Assembly (NCBI GenBank): GCA_017999075.1
Contig: JAGOBX010000123.1
Coordinates: 1 to 8,847, forward strand
Direction of reading: 5' to 3'
Length of the DNA: 8,847 nt
Origin: JAGOBX01 sp017999075 [NCBI: Candidatus Babelota bacterium]
GTDB lineage: Bacteria; JAGOBX01
A program made the position numbers and the translations under genes. How positions within the stretch are numbered: the stretch's first letter is position 1; each line of letters begins with the position of its first letter. The notes under the pieces were generated by a model. It ran no database searches. It saw only the letters and a list, made by a program, of their open reading frames with translations, and was not told the origin of the DNA. Below, piece by piece: positions 1 through 6,655 of the stretch.

Positions 1-1
1 A

Positions 2-1015
2 AAGGAACAGTATGGAATACTGAGGAATAATCTGGAAAATCTTATGTATTCGTTTGTTGTTCAGGCTGAAAGAAATATTGACGTCATTATGCCGGGTTTT
101 ACTCATATGCAGCATGCGCAACCTGTATATCTTGGGCATTATCTTTTTGCTTATTATCACAAGTTTAAACGAGATTTGATTAAACTGAGTTTAATTTCGG
201 AAATTTCAAACGAATGTCCTTTAGGCGCAGGAGCTTTAGCCGGAACTTCACATAATATAGACAGGCATTATGTTTCGGAATTATTGGGATTCAACAAACC
301 TACAGACAACAGTATTGATACTGTTTCAGATAGAGATTTTATTATTGATTATTTGTATGTTTGCGCTCTTATAGCTACGCATTTATCTCAAATAAGTGAA
401 GAATTAATTATCTGGTCGTCACAGGAATTTAATTATGTTGCTATAGATGATTCTTTTACTACAGGCAGCAGTATAATGCCGAACAAGAAAAATCCCGATG
501 TTTGCGAATTAACACGGGGAAAATCAGGCCGGATTATTTCAAATCTTAATGCATTGTTTATTATGATAAAAGGATTGCCTCTTGCTTATAATCGCGATCT
601 GCAGGACGACAAAAGAATATTGTTTGAAACTGCAGATTCTATTAATTTGATAATTCCTGTTTTCACCAAAATGATAGAATCATTGAAATTCAATAAAAAT
701 GTTATGTTTAAATCGCTGAAAAAAGGATTTATTGAGGCAACTGATATAGCTGATTATCTTGTTAATAAAAATGTTCCGTTCAGAGAAGCTCATCATATAA
801 GCGGTAATTTGGTGAAATATGCTGTTTCAAATCAAAAATCTTTACAGGATTTAAGTTTGGATGAGTTTATGTCTTTTTCAGAAAAATTTTCAGATGACAT
901 ATTTAAAACGATAGATTTTAAAAATATTGTTGAATCTCGGAAATCATATGGTTCCGCATCTCTAAAAAATGTAAAACTTCAAATTAAAAACGCTAAGAAA
1001 TTTTTAAATTTATAA
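2..1015 (+). CDS. argH: Argininosuccinate lyase, 3' part (5' end outside window)
   Basis: Last enzyme of arginine biosynthesis: it splits argininosuccinate into arginine and fumarate in the cytoplasm as a homotetramer. The frame is open to the left edge (codons from base 2, reading [17 protein letters not shown]), so the ATG at 44 is an internal methionine. The 337 residues seen are about three quarters of a usual ~460-residue ArgH. Visible family marks are [10 protein letters not shown], whose Thr-His pair lies in the active site; the fumarate-lyase signature [12 protein letters not shown] (bases 464-499), whose serine loop carries the catalytic base; and [14 protein letters not shown], typical of ArgH rather than fumarase or adenylosuccinate lyase. 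The C-terminal [10 protein letters not shown] replaces the usual GG-containing turn but is otherwise ordinary. The next gene starts 31 nt downstream, suggesting co-transcription. Identification is from motifs and overall collinearity. Confidence 0.96.
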   Translation, partial: KEQYGILRNNLENLMYSFVVQAERNIDVIMPGFTHMQHAQPVYLGHYLFAYYHKFKRDLIKLSLISEISNECPLGAGALAGTSHNIDRHYVSELLGFNKPTDNSIDTVSDRDFIIDYLYVCALIATHLSQISEELIIWSSQEFNYVAIDDSFTTGSSIMPNKKNPDVCELTRGKSGRIISNLNALFIMIKGLPLAYNRDLQDDKRILFETADSINLIIPVFTKMIESLKFNKNVMFKSLKKGFIEATDIADYLVNKNVPFREAHHISGNLVKYAVSNQKSLQDLSLDEFMSFSEKFSDDIFKTIDFKNIVESRKSYGSASLKNVKLQIKNAKKFLNL

Positions 1016-1030
1016 ATTTATAATTTTTTC

Positions 1031-1036
1031 AGGAGG
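1031..1036 (+). promoter_or_regulatory. Strong Shine-Dalgarno site of the slipin gene
   Basis: AGGAGG lies 10 nt before the ATG at 1047 and fixes that start. It is the strongest ribosome binding site in the window; the flippase and the 651-residue glycosyltransferase-like gene show none. Another ATG at 1037 directly follows the site but is too close to it and is in a different frame. Confidence 0.85.
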
Positions 1037-1046
1037 ATGGTTTAAA

Positions 1047-1790
1047 ATGCAAGGTATTCTTTTTTTAGTTGTTATAGGAGTTATGTTTTTGTTTTCTTCG
1101 ATAAAAATAGTTAAGGAATATGAACGAGGAGTTGTATTTCGTCTTGGACGCCTGGTAGGGGCACGAGGTCCAGGATTGTTTTTGTTGATTCCAGCTATAG
1201 AAAAAATGGTAAAAGTTGATTTGCGTACTGTAACAATGGATGTCCCATCGCAAGAAATTATAACTAAAGATAATGTTCCTGTAAGAGTTAACGCTGTTGT
1301 ATATTTTAGAATTCTGAATCCTGAAAATGCAATAGTAAAGGTTGAAAATTATTATGTTGCAACATCCCAGATTGCGCAGACGACATTACGCAGCGTTTTA
1401 GGACAGTCTGAACTTGATGAACTTCTTACAGCAAGAGAAAAAATTAATCTTGAACTTCAGAAAATTATTGATGATCAAACTGATCCATGGGGAATAAAGG
1501 TTTCAGTGGTTGAAGTTAAAGATGTTGAACTTCCGGATACAATGAAACGCGCTATGGCTAAGCAGGCTGAAGCAGAACGAGAACGCCGCGCTAAAATAAT
1601 CAGCGCTGAAGGAGAATTCCAGTCGTCTCAGAAATTGCTTGAAGCAGCTCAGGTTATTGAACAGTCTCCGGCTACTCTTCAATTAAGATTTTTGCAGACT
1701 GTAAGAGAAATAGCTTCTGAAAATAATTCTGTAACTTTTTTTCCTATACCTTTGGAATTATTTAAAGGAATGTTGTCCAAAGAAAAATAA
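1047..1790 (+). CDS. Slipin/stomatin-like SPFH-domain membrane protein
   Basis: A 247-residue member of the SPFH (stomatin/prohibitin/flotillin/HflK-C) superfamily, slipin branch, of normal length. Residues 2-20 form one hydrophobic N-terminal helix that anchors the protein. Next come the stomatin-type segment [20 protein letters not shown] (about 24-43) and the SPFH core with [39 protein letters not shown] follows, and then the hallmark slipin helix around [20 protein letters not shown] (about 166-185), expected to be coiled coil and to drive ring or cage oligomers. Family members organise membrane microdomains and often work with an NfeD partner or a membrane protease. No nfeD gene is visible on either side, so the partner, if any, is encoded elsewhere. 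The gene sits 31 nt after argH and 17 nt before the amidohydrolase. Family assignment is firm; the physiological role is unknown. Confidence 0.93.
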   Translation: MQGILFLVVIGVMFLFSSIKIVKEYERGVVFRLGRLVGARGPGLFLLIPAIEKMVKVDLRTVTMDVPSQEIITKDNVPVRVNAVVYFRILNPENAIVKVENYYVATSQIAQTTLRSVLGQSELDELLTAREKINLELQKIIDDQTDPWGIKVSVVEVKDVELPDTMKRAMAKQAEAERERRAKIISAEGEFQSSQKLLEAAQVIEQSPATLQLRFLQTVREIASENNSVTFFPIPLELFKGMLSKEK

Positions 1791-1807
1791 AAGAACGGTT
1801 GAAATTT

Positions 1808-3115
1808 ATGAAAACATTGTTGAAAAATTGCAGACTTGTGTTAGAAAACCGTGTTGCAGATTCTGATTTGCTGATTGAAAACGATAGAATTTCAAAAATT
1901 TCTGATAATATCAAATCTGCTGGAATTGATAATACAATTGATATTAAAAAAAAAATTGTGTTTCCCGGAGCTGTAGATCCGCATATTCATCTTGAACTTA
2001 ATCTTGGACCGGGCAGAATGTCATCTGATACTTTTGAATCAGGAACTGCCGCAGCATTAAACGGCGGAGTTACCACAGTGTTTGATTTTGCCCATCAAGA
2101 ACTGCCCGGAGAAACTCTGCTGAATGCATATCAAAGATCGAAAAAAAATTCTGTTTCGGCAAAAAACCGGCTGTATTTTCATTCTGGAATAATGAATTTA
2201 TCTGATAATCTGGAAGAACAGATTGACCGCGTTTTCAAGGCAGGAGTGAAATCATTTAAAATTTATATGAATTCTGTAAAAACAAATTCGGAATTTCTTT
2301 ATAGAGCCATAAAAAAAATCAGCAGCCTTAAAGGTAAAATTCTGTTGCATTGTGAAGATGCAGTTATAATAGAATATTTGAAAAAAAAGCTGCATAATGA
2401 AAATAAGCGGGGGTGCGGAAATATTCCTGCAAGCAGGCCTGATTATCTTGAATTGTATTCAATTGCAAATGCTGCAATTTTAGCGGAAAATCTGGATGCT
2501 GAAATTTATGTGGTTCATTTGTCAACTGCGTCAGGAGCTGAATATATAAAACAAATGCAGAAGCAGGGCGTGAAAATCAGCGCTGAAACATGCGCTCAAT
2601 ATCTCCTGCTTACAGATGATATTTATAAAAAAAAAGATGGATTTCTTTTTACATGCACTCCTCCTTTCAGAAAAAAACGCGACAATGAAGTTTTATGGGA
2701 TTCCATTAAAAATGAGACTATAAAGTTTATTTCAACAGATCATTGTCCTTTTTTGAAAAAACAGAAACAACGATTCAGCGGCAGTTTTGTTGATTATGTT
2801 TATGGACTTCCAGGCGTAGAATTTTCTCCTGTTCTTATGATTTCGGAAATGAGAAAACGAAAATTTGATTATTCCAAGATCAGCAGGCTGCTTTCCACGA
2901 ATGCGGCAAAATATTTTGAATTGTATCCTGAAATAGGGGTTATTAAAGCAGGAAGCAAAGCTGATTTATTTGTTTATAATCCTGACTGCAGGCAAAAACT
3001 GTCATGCAGGAATTGGAAAACAAACTGTGATTTTTATCAGTTTGAAAACAGGGTTGTAGATGGAAAAATAGAAATTGTAATTTTTGATGGGGAAATCGTA
3101 AAAAACATCGGATAG
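1808..3115 (+). CDS. Cyclic amidohydrolase, hydantoinase/dihydropyrimidinase-like
   Basis: A 435-residue amidohydrolase-superfamily enzyme expected to open a cyclic amide or imide ring in the cytoplasm. All binuclear-metal ligands are visible: H59 and H61 in DPHIHLE, K151 (to be carbamylated) in KSFKIYM, H181 in HCED, H237 in VVHLST and D311 in STDHCPF. AETCAQYLLL (259-268) and GLPGVEFSPVLM (333-344) resemble dihydropyrimidinase/hydantoinase, whereas dihydroorotase would be expected to show DHAPH at the aspartate motif. Three positions that contact substrate in classical hydantoinases appear changed (Tyr to S156, Ser to T284, Asn to Y332), so the substrate may differ. An in-frame TTG at 1799 would add three residues; I prefer the ATG at 1808 because its MKTLLKN start fits the family, although neither has a clear ribosome binding site. 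Ten consecutive A bases lie at 1946-1955. It probably belongs to the argH-slipin transcript. The exact reaction cannot be named. Confidence 0.85.
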   Translation: MKTLLKNCRLVLENRVADSDLLIENDRISKISDNIKSAGIDNTIDIKKKIVFPGAVDPHIHLELNLGPGRMSSDTFESGTAAALNGGVTTVFDFAHQELPGETLLNAYQRSKKNSVSAKNRLYFHSGIMNLSDNLEEQIDRVFKAGVKSFKIYMNSVKTNSEFLYRAIKKISSLKGKILLHCEDAVIIEYLKKKLHNENKRGCGNIPASRPDYLELYSIANAAILAENLDAEIYVVHLSTASGAEYIKQMQKQGVKISAETCAQYLLLTDDIYKKKDGFLFTCTPPFRKKRDNEVLWDSIKNETIKFISTDHCPFLKKQKQRFSGSFVDYVYGLPGVEFSPVLMISEMRKRKFDYSKISRLLSTNAAKYFELYPEIGVIKAGSKADLFVYNPDCRQKLSCRNWKTNCDFYQFENRVVDGKIEIVIFDGEIVKNIG

Positions 3116-3117
3116 AA

Positions 3118-3167
3118 TTTTTATTTCGCTGAATAAAAAGTATCAAAAATTGTAAATTTATTTTTTT
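3118..3167 (+). terminator. Possible weak AT-only terminator region after the amidohydrolase gene
   Basis: Two bases after the TAG stop there is a perfect 8-bp inverted repeat, TTTTTATT (3118-3125) with AATAAAAA (3132-3139), separated by TCGCTG. A second, 5-bp AAATT/AATTT repeat (3147-3151, 3155-3159) is followed within two bases by a run of seven T (3161-3167), as in an intrinsic terminator. Both stems lack G-C pairs and would be weak, and such repeats occur by chance in DNA this AT-rich. The position between two functional blocks is the main support. Confidence 0.3.
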
Positions 3168-3190
3168 ATATAGCGAATAATTATTCTTAA

Positions 3191-3196
3191 TATAAT
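3191..3196 (+). promoter_or_regulatory. Candidate -10 box for the surface-glycan operon
   Basis: A perfect TATAAT lies 40 nt before the flippase ATG, in the only sizeable spacer (120 bp) in the window. Transcription would start near 3203, giving a leader of about 33 nt. No good -35 hexamer lies 16-18 nt upstream and there is no extended -10 TG, so this is a suggestion based on one box in AT-rich DNA. Confidence 0.3.
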
Positions 3197-3235
3197 ATTT
3201 TGCATTTTGTTCAGCCATGAAATGATTTGTTGAAT

Positions 3236-4693
3236 ATGAATAAAACCCGCAAAGAATTTATTTCTAACAATATTTTGATTTTCAGTATACAAATATTGGT
3301 CTATATAAAAGGCATATTTTTAATGCCTTTGCTTATAAAGAATGTCGGCGCAACTTTTTACGGCGGATACGCTCTTCTGATTTCTACATTCGGATTTATA
3401 TTCGGTATTTCATCATTGGGTTCGGGTTTTAAAATCAACAGATACCTTCCATCCACTCAGGATTTAAAAAAAAGGAAAGAAATATTTTATACGGCATTTT
3501 ATTTTAATTTTTTCAGCATACTTATATTATCTGTTGTATTCACATTATTTTCCGGATTGTTTAAACAGATTTTTTTTAAAAATTCTCTGGAATTTACAAG
3601 TTCAATAATTATACTCGCTTTGTCAGGAAATTTAATTCATCACTATTTTACAAATTATTTCAGATACACTCACAGGCTTGTTCATTATGCTGCTGCTGCT
3701 GTAATTGTACCATACCTGTTTATATTGATAGTTTTGTTTTTAGTATGGAAAGATAAACCTATAACTTTGAATCTGCTGGTTATATCGAATTTTGTTTCTA
3801 TTACAATACCCGGATGCATACTTATATTTTTGACGGCTAAAGAAATAGGAATATGGGTGAAACCTAATTTTAAATTACTTGCTGAAGATATTAAAGTCGG
3901 CAGCCCGCTTGCATTGAATTATGTATTTGATTTTGTATTAAGTGCAGGTGACAGATATGTTATATCATATTTTTTAAGCATTACAGCGGTTGCTCATTAT
4001 AACCCTGCTTATACTCTTGGAAGTTTTATTATTTTAGTTCCTAAAGTATTAAGCGCAGCTGTTCAGCCTCAGTTAGCCAAAGCATTCGATGGAGGAGATA
4101 TTGAAACAGTAAGAAAATTGATGCTATATTCTCTTAAACTGTTTATATGGCTGGTTTTGCCGTTCATAGCGGCAACTGCTTTAGTTTCTAAACCGATACT
4201 GGAATTACTTGCTAATAAAGAAATAGCATCTGCTGCAAATATTATCACTCCTGTTGTCTCTCTTGGTTCATTGTTTTACGGTCTTAACCTGATTCAGGGT
4301 TTTTTGCTTTTTTTAAATCTGAAAACAAAAGAAATATTTTATGTAAATGTTTTTTCGGCATTTTTGAATGTTATTCTGAATATCATATTTATTTCGATTT
4401 TTAAAAATATTATTGTCGCTGCTTTTACGACACTGGCGTGTTATATGATCACATTTTTTTATATACGTAGTCTGATAAAAAAATATATAACTCTTGATTT
4501 GAGTGAAATAAAATTTTATGTTCTTAAATTAGTTCCGGTTATAGCTGTATGGTCGGTATTGCTTTATTATTTGAATTCAGGATTTCAATTGAATATTTTG
4601 ATAAAAGTATTAATTGGATTTGTTTTATACTTAATAATGTCGGTAATTTCAGGTGTTGTAAATGTTAAAGAATTTAAAATTATCAAAAAATAA
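3236..4693 (+). CDS. Wzx-like polysaccharide flippase (MOP superfamily)
   Basis: A 485-residue, very hydrophobic protein with about a dozen or more predicted membrane helices running from residue 11 to near the C-terminus. This fits the polysaccharide-transport family that flips lipid-linked glycan units across the inner membrane. Typical features are the N-terminal amphipathic start MNKTRKEFISNN, PLLIKNVGATFYGGYALL in the first helices (31-48), the mid-protein loop DFVLSAGDRYVISYFL, which is common in Wzx proteins, and NPAYTLGSF. The ATG at 3236 is preferred over in-frame TTG codons at 3227 and 3230; no Shine-Dalgarno site precedes any of them. The next gene begins 6 nt after the stop. Its place at the head of a run of glycosyltransferase, methyltransferase and acetyltransferase genes supports the flippase role. 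The glycan carried (O-antigen, capsule or exopolysaccharide) cannot be told, and no Wzy polymerase is seen in the window. Confidence 0.9.
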   Translation: MNKTRKEFISNNILIFSIQILVYIKGIFLMPLLIKNVGATFYGGYALLISTFGFIFGISSLGSGFKINRYLPSTQDLKKRKEIFYTAFYFNFFSILILSVVFTLFSGLFKQIFFKNSLEFTSSIIILALSGNLIHHYFTNYFRYTHRLVHYAAAAVIVPYLFILIVLFLVWKDKPITLNLLVISNFVSITIPGCILIFLTAKEIGIWVKPNFKLLAEDIKVGSPLALNYVFDFVLSAGDRYVISYFLSITAVAHYNPAYTLGSFIILVPKVLSAAVQPQLAKAFDGGDIETVRKLMLYSLKLFIWLVLPFIAATALVSKPILELLANKEIASAANIITPVVSLGSLFYGLNLIQGFLLFLNLKTKEIFYVNVFSAFLNVILNIIFISIFKNIIVAAFTTLACYMITFFYIRSLIKKYITLDLSEIKFYVLKLVPVIAVWSVLLYYLNSGFQLNILIKVLIGFVLYLIMSVISGVVNVKEFKIIKK

Positions 4694-4699
4694 ATAATT

Positions 4700-6655
4700 A
4701 TGTCGTTATCAACAAATACGCTGATTGTATGCAGAGATATATCTGATTTTAAGCGGCTGAACTCTTTTAAAAAGTATTCTGACCGCAGATATATACTTGC
4801 ATCTGATTCAATCAGTCTTCATAAAAATTGTAAAAAAATAAATTGGATCGATTCCGATGTTTGGCTTGAAGACAGCAGAAGTTCATTTTCTGTTTTAAAT
4901 GAAGTTCTTAAATTGATTGATTCAGTAAATTTATTTTTAAAAAATATATCCGAAAATGATTCGCTGGGGTTGCCTCAAAATTTGTTTTACTGGATATATC
5001 ATGTTGAAGGCGGCAAAACAACTCAAAGTATCCAGGATTCAGTATTGCTGATAGAATCATATTCTAGATTATTTAAAGAAAATGATATAATCGAAGTTAT
5101 TATAATTGGAAACAGGAAATTTTATTTTGAAAATATGATATTGATTGAAACTGCAAAAAAATTAAATATAAAGGCAACCCTGATTGATTTTTTTTATATT
5201 AAGATGTTTTCTGCTTTTTTATTTGATATAATAAAATATTCGATAAAAAATATGGTTCATTCTGTAGCAGTAACATCATATTTAATGAAAAAAAATTTTT
5301 TTGCAATATTAAAAAAACAAATGTTTGATGAAAATAAGGAAAAATTCGAGATACTTTTTCAACTATGCGGAAATGCTAAAAAACATCAGGAAAATATTAT
5401 TCCTATAATGAAAGAACTTAATAAAATAGGGTATGAATCAATTGCTTTGTGCTGGCGTGCGAAACTTGCCGCTAAGTATTTGACAGAGGTTGAAAAACTT
5501 AAGGTTGCGGAGCTTGAATATTTAATTCCATTCGGAACATTGATAAAAACTTGTTTTTATTCATTAATAACAATATTTAAATTGAAAAAAATATATACCA
5601 GGTTTTCTGAATTTCCGGAAATTAATTATAATGGCGTTAAACTGGACAGAATATTGATGCGCGGTATAATATTTTTTTTGTTTTCAGAAATTCCTATGAG
5701 ATATAAATTTGATTGCGCGGTTAAAAAATATTTTTTAACCCATCACCCTGTGGCAGTAAAATTATGGGGCGGCGGTTATGTAATGGAAGGAAGTTTGCTC
5801 AATGATAATATTGAAAAATTACCGCCGAATTCGATGCCGGCGAGATTATACTGGTTTTGGCTGATTGGAGGTCCGGTACATTCAAGAAATATCAGTTATG
5901 TTGATTTATTTTTGACTGCCGGAGACATTCAAAAAAAATATTTGATTGACTTAGGTATTCCTGAAAACAGGATAAAACTGACAGGGATGTTCCGTTATAC
6001 TGATTTGTCAGGGTTTAAAAATAAATATTCTGTTGATGATTCTAAAACAATTTTAAATATAAAAAATAAATATAAATTAAATATAACTTATGATTTAAGC
6101 AACAGCGCCAGAGGAAATCAGTCTGTTTTTGAACAAATTCAAATATTAGAATTTTTATTTGGTTTTGCTAAAAATAATCCTGAAATATCACTTATTATTA
6201 AGCCCCATCCTTACTGCAATGTTGAAGATTATTTGTCGTTGTTTAATGAATATAATTTATCAAATTTTTATTTAATAGATAAAACGACTCTTCCATATCA
6301 TTGCCTTAATTTTGCCGATGTTTTTATAACAAAAATTTCTACTATGGGACTTGAATCTATGTTGTTTGAAAAGCCTATTCTGATTATTCTGCTTGATAAT
6401 GAAAAAAATTGGCGGTTATATGAAGATGCAGCCGAATATTTCTATTCTACTGACGAATGCGGAAATTTTTTAAAAAAAATTTTAGCTGATGAAGAATTTA
6501 AAAAAAAATGGACAGATGAAACAGTCCGGAAACAAAAAAAATTTTTAAAAAGATTTTTTGGAATAAAAACTGAAAATGCAGCAGCTGCAGGAGCTGCTGC
6601 CATCGATGATTATTTGAATCAGAAAGTTGAAAAAGGAAAAAAATATGATTATTAA
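4700..6655 (+). CDS. GT-B-fold glycosyltransferase-like surface carbohydrate biosynthesis protein
   Basis: A 651-residue protein, probably cytoplasmic or membrane-associated, that likely transfers a sugar or polyol phosphate during glycan assembly. The C-terminal third looks like a GT-B nucleotide-binding half: VDLFLTAGDIQKKYLIDLGI then IKLTGMFRYTD (401-435), the IIKPHPY strand-loop (499-505), and ADVFITKISTMGLESM followed by FEKPILII (539-563). Similar patterns occur in CDP-glycerol glycerophosphotransferase-like and capsule-synthesis enzymes. Residues 1-215 are not recognised; they include FYWIYHVEGGKTTQS (97-111). Hydrophobic stretches near 162-178 and 281-293 could touch the membrane but are not clear transmembrane helices. 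The C-terminus carries an alanine-rich segment (627-634) encoded over a GC-rich palindrome. The start is the ATG 6 nt after the flippase stop, with no Shine-Dalgarno site, so translation may depend on coupling. The end overlaps the next gene by 11 nt. Donor and acceptor are unknown. Confidence 0.72.
   Translation: MSLSTNTLIVCRDISDFKRLNSFKKYSDRRYILASDSISLHKNCKKINWIDSDVWLEDSRSSFSVLNEVLKLIDSVNLFLKNISENDSLGLPQNLFYWIYHVEGGKTTQSIQDSVLLIESYSRLFKENDIIEVIIIGNRKFYFENMILIETAKKLNIKATLIDFFYIKMFSAFLFDIIKYSIKNMVHSVAVTSYLMKKNFFAILKKQMFDENKEKFEILFQLCGNAKKHQENIIPIMKELNKIGYESIALCWRAKLAAKYLTEVEKLKVAELEYLIPFGTLIKTCFYSLITIFKLKKIYTRFSEFPEINYNGVKLDRILMRGIIFFLFSEIPMRYKFDCAVKKYFLTHHPVAVKLWGGGYVMEGSLLNDNIEKLPPNSMPARLYWFWLIGGPVHSRNISYVDLFLTAGDIQKKYLIDLGIPENRIKLTGMFRYTDLSGFKNKYSVDDSKTILNIKNKYKLNITYDLSNSARGNQSVFEQIQILEFLFGFAKNNPEISLIIKPHPYCNVEDYLSLFNEYNLSNFYLIDKTTLPYHCLNFADVFITKISTMGLESMLFEKPILIILLDNEKNWRLYEDAAEYFYSTDECGNFLKKILADEEFKKKWTDETVRKQKKFLKRFFGIKTENAAAAGAAAIDDYLNQKVEKGKKYDY
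6578..6600 (+). repeat. Perfect GC-rich inverted repeat inside a coding region
   Basis: GCAGCAGCT (6578-6586) and AGCTGCTGC (6592-6600) are perfect reverse complements around a GCAGG loop, forming a 9-bp stem with six G-C pairs in otherwise AT-rich DNA. It lies 44 nt before the methyltransferase ATG, inside the codons for the alanine-rich tail of the preceding gene. It has no following T-run, so it is not an intrinsic terminator. It could be a processing or translation-modulating hairpin, or a by-product of GCA/GCT alanine codons. Confidence 0.6.
6633..6637 (+). promoter_or_regulatory. Shine-Dalgarno site deciding the methyltransferase start
   Basis: AAGGA lies 7 nt before the ATG at 6645, within the end of the preceding gene. 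It supports that ATG over the in-frame TTG at 6627, which lies upstream of the site. Confidence 0.65.

Noticed and set aside
1946-1955. Run of 10 A in the amidohydrolase gene
   Set aside because: It lies in lysine codons (IKKKI) of a probable housekeeping enzyme; without population data it is more likely codon bias than a switch.
2943-3218. Minus-strand ORF of 91 codons reaching into the 3116-3235 spacer
   Set aside because: Mostly the antisense shadow of the amidohydrolase 3' end, with low-complexity composition, no recognisable motif and no ribosome binding site.
3217-3233. Two tiny ORFs (ATG AAA TGA and ATG ATT TGT TGA) just before the flippase ATG
   Set aside because: They could be a leader-type upstream ORF pair, but they have no ribosome binding site and such short ORFs arise easily by chance.
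3689-3700. Four tandem GCT repeats in the flippase gene
   Set aside because: They encode part of an alanine run in a membrane helix; too short to suggest repeat-mediated variation.
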